From: Metallyticus violacea
Lineage: Eukaryota > Arthropoda > Insecta > Mantodea > Metallyticidae
Length of the DNA stretch: 64,000 bases
Reading direction: 5' to 3'
Assembly: GCA_030762175.1 (NCBI GenBank)
Contig: CM060841.1
Location: forward strand, 7,013,501-7,077,500
Shown here one piece after another: positions 47,500-58,599 of the stretch (its first letter is position 1; the number at the start of each line of letters is the position of its first letter). Below the pieces are notes generated by a model, which worked only from the letters and a program-made list of their open reading frames with translations, was not told the origin of the DNA and did not search any database. A program made the position numbers and the translations under genes.

Positions 47500-48990
47500 T
47501 CTCCATATACATCTCTTAAGCATCTCTGCTACATACTTCCAAACTAAACTGTTACAAGATGGAGAGGGGAGAGGAAAACACATCTGCATTACAGACTGGT
47601 TTCAGGAACGGAAATCCACCTTAGATAATATTTTCATAATAAGAACAATCATAGGTAAATGTTTAGCTAATAAAAGAGGAAGGGCATACATATTTTGTAG
47701 ATCTAGAAAATGGATTTGATACAATGAACTGGGAGGACTCTGGACTAATGAGGGAAAACGGGGTAAGTAGGAAGTTTACAGCGTTAGTACAGAGGTTGTA
47801 TAGGGAAAATATGAAAATAAAATAACGGAATGGACAACCTAATAATATGGGGCTAAGACAAGGATGCAAACTAAGCCCAATATTATTCGTTCTTTTCATA
47901 GACGACATAAGACAAAAGAATACACATTGCGTTATGATTAATAATAAAGATATCCCAGGATTATTGATTGCAGAAGCACATGGTTAAATAAAGCAATAAA
48001 AGCAATTTCGACATATTGTACAGAATGGGGGTTAAGAATAAATAAAAATAAATCGAAAATTATGCTATGTAAGAAGGTAAATAAACCTAAAAGAGATGAG
48101 AAATGGTGGCTTAAAGGGTAATGAAATTGAATTAGTAACAGATTGGACTATTTAGAGGTAAGGCTAAATAATAATGAAAGATGGACAAAGTAGAAAAGGG
48201 AAAATTAACTAATAATATTATAAAAACCTGTTTTAAGAAAATTCCAAGAATGAGTGTAACATGGTTAGAGAGAACTTATTCAGCGATGGTTGAATTAAAA
48301 ATTATGTATGGGGTACAGAAAAAGGGCGGGAGTATGTCGACCATATTCACAGAGCATTTTATAAAAGTGTGTTGGAATGCAACTCCAAATGGGGTGGCAA
48401 TATTGGAATTGGGAAGAGTTGTCAGAAAAGGCATGATAGTTAAACATATTTTGAAATATTGGATAAGATCGCATCAAGAGAAGAAGGAGACAAAGTAAAA
48501 TGCTGTTCACAGACACAAGAAATGGCTAAAGGCAGAAAGAAGTTGGTTAGCTCAACTAAAGAGAATAGTTCAAAAGGTTGGAGAAACAATACAATGAAGA
48601 GAAAAGGGCTGTAGAATAAAGTGAAGCAAAGGTAGATGATATTGGAAAACAAGAAATACGAAGTAGTTACAGGACATTTAAGGAAGAACGAGGGGTGTAG
48701 ATATATGTAATAAAAGGGGAAAGGAGGGACTTGCTTGGGGTAAAGTGGATTAAAAGTAAAAAAGGGAGAGTGCCCACTATGTGCAGAAATAGAAAAAGAA
48801 TTTCATTGTGCAGTTGAATGTTCACAAACTAAAAATTGGAGAGAACACAGAAATGGCACAATTTACAGGTAACAATTGCGATACTTTGGAACTGGCAACA
48901 AGGAGTTTTTGAGAAAAGTTGGTGATTATATAGTGAAGGTAAGAGAGAAAGGGTGGAAAAGAGTGAATAAAGTTAAGGAAGAATGTATAT
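47500..48990 (+). pseudogene. Non-LTR retrotransposon (LINE) reverse transcriptase remnant
   Basis: In shifting frames it shows the landmarks of an arthropod LINE. In order: QTGFRNG and STLDNIF (47595-47630), Asp-rich motif remnants near 47700, GLRQGCKLSPILF (47850-47890), WGLRINKNKSKIML (48028-48065) and TWLERTYSAMVELKIMYG (48261-48310). These are followed by NATPNGVAILELGRVVRKGM (48379-48438) and a zinc-knuckle-like CPLCAEIEKEFHCAVEC (48772-48822). The catalytic YADD box is lost. The 3' end runs into a TA repeat (about 48988-49022). The clade is not assigned; it is different from the RTE-type LINE at 36690. Confidence 0.75.
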
Positions 48991-49035
48991 AATATATATA
49001 TATATATATACACACATATATATGGAGATAAGGAA

Positions 49036-49307
49036 GAAATCTTTAACATCTCAGGTCATTAGCGCCCCATTCTATTCAGGACGTGAAACGACCGATAAAT
49101 TTTGCTCATAGGCCTCTTCTTTCAGGCTTGAGGTTATTTTTCGTGCCGTAAATCTACAACACGGGACCCTCGGCTTTACGTCCCTTCTGAAGGAAGACAT
49201 GCTTAGGATTTTTACGCCCGAAAATACTATCGGTCCTGGCCGGGATCGAACCCGCGATCTTGGGTTCAGGAGGCAAGTAGGGTTACCACTACACCACCGG
49301 GACCGAC
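49036..49307 (-). repeat. SINE-1 copy
   Basis: On the minus strand it starts GTCGGTCCCGGTGGTGTAGT, has an exact-looking B box (GGGTTCGATCCCGG), the conserved core and the tail ending GACCTGAGATGTTAAAGAT. It sits directly after the LINE tail and before the mariner at 49343. Confidence 0.92.
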
Positions 49308-49342
49308 AAGAAGCTAAGGAAAGTAGGATCTAATGCATATAC

Positions 49343-50641
49343 GAGGTCTGTTCAAAAAGTATTTATTTATTCATGAATATCTACTTTGTCCCCTTCAAAG
49401 TAACCCCCACCAGATATTATACACTTGTGCCAACGTTTTTTTCCAATCCTCGAAGCACTTTAAAAAACCGTTTTTTGTGATCTTGTTCAGCTCCTCCTTC
49501 GATTCCGCCTTTATCTTCTCAATCGTGGCGTAGCGTCGTCCTTTCATGGGCCTCTTCAGTTTTGGGAACAAAAAAAAGGTCACAGGGGGCCAGGTCTGGG
49601 GAGTACGGTGGCTGCGGCACCATAAGTGTGTTGTTTTTGCCCAAAAATTCGCACACAAGCAACGATGTGTGAGCAGGGGCGTTAACATGGTGCAAAAGCC
49701 AATTTTTGTTCTTCCACAAATCTGGGCGTTTCTGGCGGATTGCTTCGCGCAAATTCCGCATAACTTGCAGGTAATATTCCTTATTGACCGTTCTACCCTG
49801 TGACAAGAACTCATGATGCACCACGCCCCTGCAATCGAAGAAAACTCTAAGCAAAACCTTCACATTCGACCGAACTTGGCGTGCTTTTTTCGGTCTTGGC
49901 TCATGTGGCAGCATCCATTGGGATGATTGAGTTTTAGTTTCCACGTCATAACTATAAACCCATGATTCGTCACCAGTTATGACCCTCTGCAGCAAATTTG
50001 GGTCGTCGCGGACAGAGTTCAACAGCTCCTTAGCAACGTTAATGCGATGGTGTTTTTGGTCGGAATTGAGCAACTTTGGTACGAATTTTGCGGCGACCCG
50101 TTTCATGCCCAAATCATTGGTAAAAATCGAATGGCATGAGCCAATCGATATGTTTAGGTCCTCAGCAACTTCTCTAACGGTGATTCGACGATTGGCCAAT
50201 ACTATTTTCTTCACTTCTTCAATGTTTCCGTCTGTTGTTGACGAGCTCGGGCGACCGGGACGTTCTTCGTCGTTCACATCTTCTCGACCCTCTGAGAACA
50301 TTTTGTACCACCGATGAACGTTGCTTTGGTCCAAGGTAGCTTCACCATATGCCACAGTCAACATTAGGAATGCATCTGCGCACTTTTTTGTTTTTCACAC
50401 AAAATTTGATACAGATTCTTTGTTCCATTTTTTTTTTTTTTTTTTTTTTTTTTGGAATAGGCAAAAATCGAAGAGGAGCCAAAACACGTCCAAGCAAAAT
50501 AGCTGTCAACAATTAACTGAACATTCAAAATGACCGAGCTTGTCAACATGAGTACCAACATAACGCCACAAAACAATCGAAAATCGAATATACGTAGCCT
50601 GCAGAAATTCAAAATTCGCGATACTTTTTGAGGAGACCTCG
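49343..50641 (-). mobile_element. Near full-length mariner element
   Basis: The ends CGAGGTCTGTTCAAAAAGTA (49343) and the complement of TACTTTTTGAGGAGACCTCG (to 50641) form imperfect inverted repeats, each bordered by TA (49341-49342, 50642-50643). At 1299 bp it has the usual mariner size. It carries one transposase on the minus strand. A T tract at about 50429-50452 marks the 5' leader. Confidence 0.92.
49400..50430 (-). pseudogene. Mariner DD34D transposase, inactivated
   Basis: The main frame (50364-49519) shows the helix-turn-helix region (NVHRWYKMFSEGREDVND), ITVREVAEDLNIS, then LLQRVITGDESWVYSYDVET with the first catalytic Asp. It continues KARQVRSNVKVLL, LLHHVNAPAHTS and YSPDLAPCDLFF with the third Asp, 34 residues after the second position. 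That second position is Val instead of Asp (HHVN for HHDN). The first residues (MEQRICIKFCVKNKK) lie in another frame upstream, and the last 60 (FFLFPKLKRPMKGRRYATIE onward) in a third frame after an indel near 49570. Three independent lesions make it non-functional. Confidence 0.92.
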
Positions 50642-50643
50642 TA

Positions 50644-51295
50644 TAACCATGGTGTTAAGTGTATAAGATTCCAAAAATATGTACTCTAGGAACAATGGTA
50701 AAAATGTAAAAGCATTTGTTAAACTTTTTGTAATTTCTGGGGGAAATATTTATTCTATTCTACTTCGAAGTGCTGCATCAGCTACCATATTTCAGGCGTA
50801 TGTCATATTTGGTGACATCTTAGTTCAATACGTTGACAAATAATTTCCACGTTATATACAATTGTCTTTAACTGATTCCTATGGGTGGTAATTTATAGCA
50901 TTTTGATTCATATATCTGGCAATTTGCAGCGTTTATACATTTGTAATTTACCATGTTATAGTATTTTGAAGAAAAAACATAATTTGAGTTAATTCTGATA
51001 AAAAAAAAAAGGAATGTTTTGAAATTAATATGAAATAAAATTTGTCAATAATTAATCATTTTTGTATTGTGCGCTTAAATTGGTTTTGTGTCATGTTACA
51101 TCCCTAAACTTAATTAAAAATTTTAGTTCTCATTGTTTGTTTAATTGTTCCATGTCGTTGCTAAAGTGTAAATGCGGAAATGATGTTAAATTTATGGCTC
51201 TCTCGTCGTTTTTATCAATCAGATAAAATTAAACACTTGGTATATAAACTTACAAGTACTCCCGAAAAGCTGGACGGTCCACTTTGTGAAGAAGG
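50644..51295. other. AT-rich intergenic sequence
   Basis: Nothing is recognised. Confidence 0.6.
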
Positions 51296-51560
51296 ACGTT
51301 AATTTAAAAAAAAAATCACTGTGTCTTCAACAAAAGCACTTTTTCCAGAGTTTGCACTTTTCACTTTATCGTATAATATTAAATGGATGGTGGCTTGCTT
51401 CTTCATTCTACGTTGTTCATCTTCTGATTTAACATTGAAAATATCTTTTGCACTGCATGCTTGTTCTAAAACGTCCTTCTTTTGTCAATCCAGGCGCTGA
51501 TTACATAATTTACACATTAAAATTTCACCATTACTGATATAAAAACTTTTCTGTTTATAA
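51296..51560 (-). pseudogene. CGGBP1/hAT-like zinc-finger fragment
   Basis: The minus frame reads KSFYISNGEILMCKLCNQRL, a stop where Trp is usual, then QKKDVLEQACSAKDIFNVKS and EDEQRRMKKQATI. This fits the N-terminal CxxC zinc finger and basic linker shared by hAT transposases and CGGBP1. Only this part is present. It may belong to the same broad family as the remnant at 22300-23620, whose N-terminus is missing. Confidence 0.5.
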
Positions 51561-51829
51561 TCTCCTGCCCGCTGTTTTATCGATATTTATCATCTTAGCA
51601 CTTGTTGATTTCACTTGTGCAAAGGGAAGGAAAGATACAAAATTGGGTTAAAATGTGTGACGGTCGAACAATTAATTAACTTTTAATTAACAATTAACTT
51701 TCCGCGTTACAAAACAGTGGTGCTCAAGTGCGTCATTAACATTCCAAAGATGTACAAACTGCTCACTTGTAGTTTCCAGAGGAAAATATAAGAAAAAAGC
51801 CTAATTTGAAAAAAAAAAAACTAGTCGAT

Positions 51830-52070
51830 TTCGCATTTATATCATATTTTTGTACAATAAATTTCACATTTCATCGAGCCATACCACCACCCCTAGTGAT
51901 CCCCATATGTAGAGATTCAATGAAATGAGATCCGTTTCCAATGAGCTATCTATTTATTTGAAAATCACTAGTCTAGAATCAATCTAGCAGTGCCAGAAAA
52001 ATGAGGCGGTGCCCCATCATACAAGAACCGCATACGGCGTATTAAGTTAGCGAAACTTCTTTCAACAAAA
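51830..52070 (-). pseudogene. Tc1/mariner transposase fragment
   Basis: The minus strand near 52030-51970 reads RFLYDGAPPHFSGTARLILD: the second catalytic Asp region of mariner-like transposases (usual form QHDGAPPHFS). Degraded downstream residues follow. No ends are visible. Confidence 0.5.
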
Positions 52071-53039
52071 CGTTAAATGATCCTTTAAAGATATGATTGC
52101 GATATTTCTATCAATGTTTCGGGTAAAATAAAAGAACGGATTATCCAACCCACATATTAAAACTAGACTGTTTTAGACGTCTTATTTTTAGAATTACATG
52201 GAGTTTTAGTCATTCCATGCAGAATATTACGAAAGTTTTGTATTAAATTCTATGGCAACTCGGCAACTCTACGGCATCTGTGGTACATGATAAAATATGG
52301 GTGAGCGGTGGAATGGAAAAGTCCATTCACTTAGCGAAAATCACGAAAAAATCCAAGGCAGGAGGTCGGCCCCAAGTTTCCCGAGGCCGTCAAATATTGA
52401 TTTCCAAAACAATCAACTGAAATCGTTACTATTTGACCCACAGAATTTTAAAGTAACAATAAGAATGAAAGGAAACGTTTTTCTGCAATAGACAATGCAA
52501 CAATTGAGGGACTGAATTTCATCATATATGCCATCCACGTTACAGACTGGGCTGCTTGCAATTTCCTTATTTTCTAGGGTCTTAAAAGTACGTCTGCGTA
52601 GACAACACTAAACATCCAATGAATAAGTTAAACGGTTATCAGAAACTGATTGCGGAAACAGAAGATGGGCCGTTTTTTTGATTACCCGATGAAATGTATT
52701 CATTGTTGGTAGAAGAGTATTCGGTCATTTAGTGGTTATATTGAGCAATGCTATATATATTTTGTAAACCTAATCATTATATTTTGTGTATTGTAATTAG
52801 TAATGTAAATATCATGTATAATATTTGTTTAACTTCAATATATGCATTGGATGTCGTCAAAAGGGAAAGTTCTCTGGTGTAGCTGCTTACGCGAGCTCGG
52901 AACGTTGAAGAGACCATACACCGCTATACAAAGAGAACAGCAAACCCAAAGGGACAGGTGTTATGCCATTTTTTAAAATACCTTCTATTGGCGAGGGTTA
53001 ATAGAGCCAAGGCCTTTTAGATACGTTAGGTGAATAACC
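52071..53039. other. Intergenic sequence
   Basis: Nothing is recognised. Confidence 0.55.
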
Positions 53040-53530
53040 CCGCTAGGCGATTATACAGTTAACTTTAAACCAACCAACACGCTTTAAACTTTCAAATAGT
53101 AGCAGGTGGCACGTGTTGGCAGGTAAATTTGAACCAGTGAATAGTAGATGTATATTTTGAATTTTTAAAGCAAGGCGGAAAACTTACGCGTGCTTGTGTG
53201 ACCCCGTGGCTTAGTGAGACCAACGTGTAGTTAATTTGAATCGAATATATAAGGAGGCATTTACTATACTGGAACACTTGAAGTTCTGCATTCTGCTGAG
53301 GCACTCATCTGTAAGTTTTACACGCGGCAAAACACACTTAGTTCTAAGCTCTACACAATGAGACGCGATTTAACTTTGCTCTGCTAGGGCATCAGTTTTG
53401 CATTAGTGCATTAGTTCGTCGATTTAGCAGTTCTGTTCAGATAGTCAGATAATCAGATTCAGTTCGTCTTCTTGGAAGTCGCTTCAACTAAATTTATATT
53501 CGTACGTAGAACACCAGAAAATGCGAAAGA
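53040..53530 (+). repeat. Promoter-like dispersed repeat, copy A
   Basis: It shares with the inverted copy at 57460-57790 an ordered set of blocks: AACTTTAAACCA.CCAAC, TTTAAACTTTC, a GCGTG-rich stretch with ACCCC, TATATAAG.AG.C.TTTACT and CAGATTCAGTTC with TTGGAAGT. The TATA block followed by a start-like region suggests an LTR or other element with its own promoter. There is no coding part nearby. Confidence 0.5.
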
Positions 53531-55016
53531 TCTTGCCAATCATAAATTTTCATATATATATTATGTCGCATCGCGCGATCATTTACGTAGTAGATATCCT
53601 CTCCCAGTCCTGTTGAGCACAAGTCACAAAATAGCAGAAAAATTCGAGATATTTTAGTCGCGAAGTATGAAAAGTAGAGTTAAAGGCAGCAATAATGCTA
53701 TAGATTGATTATGCAACTGACTGCGTTCTGCAGGATAAGGGGAGTGAACTGAATAGATCGTCAAAGTTTTAATTGACAAAAATCCCACAAATACGTCGCA
53801 ATTATACCAGATAAAAAAGAACAGTGAGGTAACTAGAAGCATATGAATCGGAAGAGAGTAAATGACTGATTAATACGATGCTACTTGTGCTTCCTTTATC
53901 CAACAATTACACGTAAAATGCAGAATACGAAGTCAACTTTTCTTTGACACCAGCTACATGACACTCTTTGCAGAAAGCATTTTATTGCTCTTTATGAAAA
54001 GCAAGAGGAAGGTATAACGTCACTCATTCTGACGTTTATTTCTTGTATGCTACAGTTCTAGAATGGCAAAATACGCTTTCAATAACAGTGCGGACATTTT
54101 CAAGCGCTATCATGTTTGCATATCAGATGTAGAAAGGAACACTTTGTGGAAATCGTCGTGCGTGGAATGAAAGTGTGCGCGTGGTAACATTCTTCTTTTT
54201 TTTTTACTTTGAAGTCACTTTACACCTGGCCTTGGATTATCGAATCCTCTCTTTACCCCGTAAATCTCCGTCACCCTTTCGTCGGCATTTCACGTATCGG
54301 TGAGAGCTTCCAGCAACTGAAAGACCGTTGAAAAACAATCAAGGAAAACATACAGTAACACGAACCTCTTAGGTAAGGCGAATATTGGCTTGATTTAGTT
54401 TTGAATTAAATGTGGAGTATAACTTTAAGCGCTGGAGATATTTCCTTTGTAATTCGATGTTGCTACCTGCTTGTCTCGAGCAGCTGTGGCCACATGAGCA
54501 AATCACAATCACAGTTTAAAACAGGTAGACACATGTTTTCCTAATATTGGAATTCTTACCAGTTTTGCTTGCTTGGAGGACGTAACATGAATCAAATTAA
54601 TTTATAAGAGGGATATTCTGATACTTTGTAATCACAGAGTGCGCAATAAGATCCGCAGCAGCAGTTTCTGATCAGATTGTAACAACGAAAAAAAGAATAT
54701 ATACTTACGCAAATGATAAGAAAACAGCTGCGTTTTGTGCATGTATATTACGATACAGGGACACTGAAACTATAATTTCTAATTTCCATAGTTTTTAAAT
54801 TCTTGAGTTAGAACTTAGTACACAGTATAAAAGTAGTTGGAAAATGTCATTTTTAAGATAATTATTTTCATAGATATATAATGTTATTACATTATTTTAA
54901 AAATAATGGTAATTTTTTAAATTTTACTTACGACAGTCCTAATAAAACTGGTAAACAATTGTATTTTTTTTTCTCGTTTTCATACTATCAAAATTATATC
55001 AGTTATTTTTTACGAG
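53531..55016. other. Intergenic sequence
   Basis: Nothing is recognised. Confidence 0.55.
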
Positions 55017-55286
55017 TAGAACAGTGTTTAACTCCCGTTTTTACTATAGAGGCATTGCAAACTGTGGACACTGCTGATACATGAGATGAAATGATAAATT
55101 GGGAAAGATTTTTTTAAGGACGGAGTCCTTCCAGACCTAAGTTTAAGGTACCTCCCCGACATTTACCATTTATGAGGACTGAGAAAAACCTGGAAAAAAG
55201 CTCAGTTAGGAAGACGGTCCTGGCGGGATTCGAACCCCTCCCATTCAGGAGTCCGCGCCTTAACGACCTCGGCCACCTGTGGCGGA
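55017..55286 (-). repeat. SINE-2 copy
   Basis: A minus-strand copy with head CCGCCACAGGTGGCCGAGGT, a short deletion at the B box (GGGGTTCGAATCC retained), core and tail with GGGAGTTAAACACTG. Confidence 0.9.
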
Positions 55287-55894
55287 TTTTTTAAGAGGAT
55301 CATAGCATTACTTAAGGTATATATATTTTCCTTCGATAATTTTTTGTAATATTTAAATTTGTTAACATATCTGTGCAGAACAAGCATAAAATGTTCACTG
55401 AAGCTGTACCAGAATTAATGCACAAGTGAAGCTTTCTGTATTGAAAAGTATATATTTGACAAAGGTTTAATTTTCTGTTAAGAATTACAATTTACAATTA
55501 ATCTCTGTCCTTAAAACTGTCATTCTAAGATTGATGTTATTCACTAGTATATATTGCGTGACAATTAGAAGTATTTATGACAATAAATACAGATGAAATA
55601 GTAACTGTACTGGAAAAATAATCAATTGAAACTAAATTGCACAGTGTTCCTGGAAATTTGTATTGTAATTGCAGTTCGTAACTGTATGACTCGCTCCTAG
55701 ATAGATACCAGGTGAGGCTCATAAGTTTCCGGCCACGCCGATAAGGATTATCGCCTTCACAAAATCCTTATTTGGTGTCATAACTTATCTGTTAAGTAAA
55801 TAATTGCAGATGTAACTTCCGCTCCAATGTGTTCAGTTGTTCAGATATCGTTGCATAAAGAAGGCTATGTGTAGAAGATTGTGACATATTCAAA

Positions 55895-57208
55895 ATGGAG
55901 TTTCGAGCTGTTATTAAGTTCTTCACAAAAGAAGGGCTTACTCCAAATGAAATTAAACAGAAATTGCACGGTGTTTATGGGGAAGCATTCCCCCTCATAT
56001 TCTACCGTAAAAAAGTAGAATGCCGAATGGGCCAAACTTTTTCGAATGGGTCGAAAAAGCATTGAAGACGAAGATCGTGCAGGTCGGTCCTTGGAGATGC
56101 TCACTCCTGAAAACAACGCTCTTGTGGAAGGAGAAATTATGCAAGACCGGCGGCTCAAAGTTACAGAAATAGCAGCAAGATTGGGCCTTCGTAAAACAAC
56201 AGTCCTTCGAATTATTCATGAATATTTAAACATGAATAAGGTTAGTGCAGGATCGGTGCCTAGACTTCTTTCCTCAGTTCAAAAGCAACAACGAGTGTTG
56301 TCAGGCATTTTTTGAGCTCTGCCGTGGCAACGAGAGAGAAGCTCTCAAACCATTGTTACAGGAGATGAAACTATTGCTGTTGATTTGATTTTTTACGGAC
56401 GCTCTTTAACATCTCAGGTCATCAGCGTCCCATTCTATTCAGCGCGTGAAACGGCCGACAAAATTTGCTCAGAGATCTCTTCTTTCAGGCTTGAGGTTCT
56501 TTATCGTGCCGTACATGTACGACACGGGACCCACGGCTTTACTTCCCTTCCGAAGGAAGCCATACTTAGGATTTTTATGCCCCGAAAAAATCCACCGATC
56601 CTGGCCGGGTTTGAATCCGCGATCTTGGGTTTAGAAGGCAGTTATGGTTACCGCTACACCACCAGGACCGACTGAGATGAAACTGTGGTACTCTACATAG
56701 TAGAGTACCATCCCTTGTCCAAAATAAAATCAATGGAAAAACGTAAACCTGGCGAAACACCCTCTAAAAGCCAAGGTCACTCAGTCAACCAAGAATCATG
56801 GCCACAATCTTTTGGGACTGTGAAGGAATATTCTTCATTGACTTCAAGGAGAGGAACACCACAGTAAATGGGGAGTACTATGCTGGCCTACTGCACAGAC
56901 TGCGTGCTTCCATCAGAGAGAAAAGGCGGGGAAAGCTGAGTGGTGGTGTGCGCCTTCTTCACGACAACGCGCCTGTGCACACAGCTCTTGTTACAAAGGA
57001 AGCTTTGAAGAAATGTGACTTCAAGGAGATCGACCATCCTCCCTACAGCCCAGATCTAGATCCCAGTGACTATTTCCTCTTCTCAGAACTAAAGATGGAC
57101 CTTCGAGGAAGGAAATTTAAGTGTGACGAAGAAGTGATGGATGCTGTTTATGCCCATTTTGCAGGAAAGACTTCTGACTATTTGGGGGGGAGAGTGTTGA
57201 AATATTAA
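55895..57208 (+). pseudogene. Mariner DD34D transposase, split by a SINE-1
   Basis: It starts MEFRAVIKFFTKEGLTPNEI (55895). A frameshift near 56030 leads into GRKSIEDEDRAGRSLEMLTP and the second helix-turn-helix (VTEIAARLGLRKTTVLRIIH). After a stop at 56313 the frame reaches VTGDET (56355-56372), where a SINE-1 is inserted. Beyond it the ORF 56798-57208 holds IFWDCEGIFFIDFKERNTTV, the second catalytic Asp in LLHDNAPVHTA and the third in YSPDLDPSDYFLF, 34 residues apart. All three catalytic residues are still encoded, but not in one frame. Confidence 0.9.
56373..56673 (-). repeat. SINE-1 copy with 11-bp target duplication
   Basis: The duplication GAGATGAAACT is at 56362-56372 and 56674-56684. 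On the minus strand the copy starts GTCGGTCCTGGTGGTGTAGC, has a B box altered to GGATTCAAACCC, the full core and the tail. It lies inside the mariner transposase. Confidence 0.94.
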
Positions 57209-57459
57209 TTGAAAGATGTGAAAAGTGTATTACAATAAATGGTAACTAATATTGAAAAGTGAAATATAGTTTTTGTCTTTATCATAACTAGAAAATAGTC
57301 AGGCCAGAAACTTATGAACCTACCCTTGTATATACAGTAATTTATTACTTTAATATCTTTTACAACCTCTGATGTTCCTGCGACGATATCATTGACCTAC
57401 TGCCGAACTTGATAAATTTACTGCGCCGCGGAGACGCAGTCGGAAGCCAGCCTGAGTCT

Positions 57460-57790
57460 TACATACTTCACGCGAACGTGACCTCAACACTAAGAGTGTA
57501 TCTGCCAAAAGAACTTCCAAAAATGCTGCCCAACGACACTTCCAAATAAGAGTCTGAAAATAAGTTGAACTGAATCTGACCTGAAAAATGAGCGCCCCAG
57601 CAGAGTAAACGTCTTCTTATATATGCAACTCATATCACCTAAACTTTCGCGTGACCAAAACATAGGGGGTCTACACGTGCAAGCACACGTCACGCGTTGC
57701 ACTTCGAAAGTTTAAAACATTTATCTATAGTTGGCTGGTTTAAAGTTAGCCGCCAGCGCATGCCTCCCGCAGTGCTTCGAAAGTTTAAAT
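57460..57790 (-). repeat. Promoter-like dispersed repeat, copy B
   Basis: This is the inverted relative of 53040-53530. On the minus strand it carries the ATTTAAACTTTCGAAG motif twice (near 57785 and 57712), then ACCCC, TATATAAGAAGACGTTTACT (near 57610) and CAGATTCAGTTC. The two copies differ at many sites, so the family is old. Confidence 0.5.
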
Positions 57791-58599
57791 CATTTATCAT
57801 TCATTTTTGTAGAGTAAAATATTTAGTCTGTCTTTTAATTATATAAATAACTAATATAATGCATACACAGCACACGCACTTTAAAAGTAATTCTAAAGAA
57901 ATACACGTCTTCTAACACTTCAAACTGTACAAAGCAACAACCAGTAACACAGAGCCCGCGTAAACATGTGTTCTGTTGCCACAGTACCTCAACCTGTATT
58001 CAGCATTGACCGGAAAAGGCTCGCGAGCATTGAAGGAAAATTACGCATCCAGAATGTCGCTGTTTACTTCGCGCTCTACCGGCTTCCTCCCGCCCGCTTA
58101 CTCGGATCAAGCGTGACGCGAACTCTCTGTACCTTCTCATATATCATTTTAGACTTTGCAGATATATCAGTGAAGTGCACCCTATATTCCACGTGTCTGC
58201 AATTTCTAAATCTTCATGCAATTCATTGTCTATACAATAGCTGCTCACTACAACATCATTCACTAAATTCAATGTAGAGTTAAAACTTATTCAAACTGCT
58301 TTTAACACTAAATATAAATGTCAGCGTTATACATTCCAATAATGTCAACATTTCTTACTAAAACAAAACAAAAAAAAAAATACTTGAAGACCATCATGAG
58401 TCAATCCAATTCCGGAGGCGATAACTTCGTAGACATAATTATGTGCAATTCATATTTTATTTATCTGTTTATTTTTTACGAAATGCGAAGGAATGTGAAC
58501 TATTGCGGTTATATCCATGGAAAGATTTTTTAATAATCTGCATCGATCGCACCTACTAGCAACCTACAATTAAAAAAAAATGATCCATCATGTATGTGT
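57791..58599. other. Intergenic sequence
   Basis: Nothing is recognised. Confidence 0.55.

Larger units (their letters stand above)
55708..57331 (+). mobile_element. Mariner element carrying a SINE-1
   Basis: The left end CCAGGTGAGGCTCATAAGTT (from 55708) and right end (complement of AACTTATGAACCTACCCTTG, to 57331) are imperfect inverted repeats. Without the inserted SINE-1 (about 300 bp) the element is about 1.3 kb, normal for mariner. The transposase is on the plus strand. Confidence 0.88.

Noticed and set aside
49979..50317. Plus-strand frame of 112 residues
   Set aside because: It is the antisense of the mariner transposase.
57966..58277. Frame of 103 residues
   Set aside because: It shows no motif, no splice or poly(A) support, and composition like random sequence.
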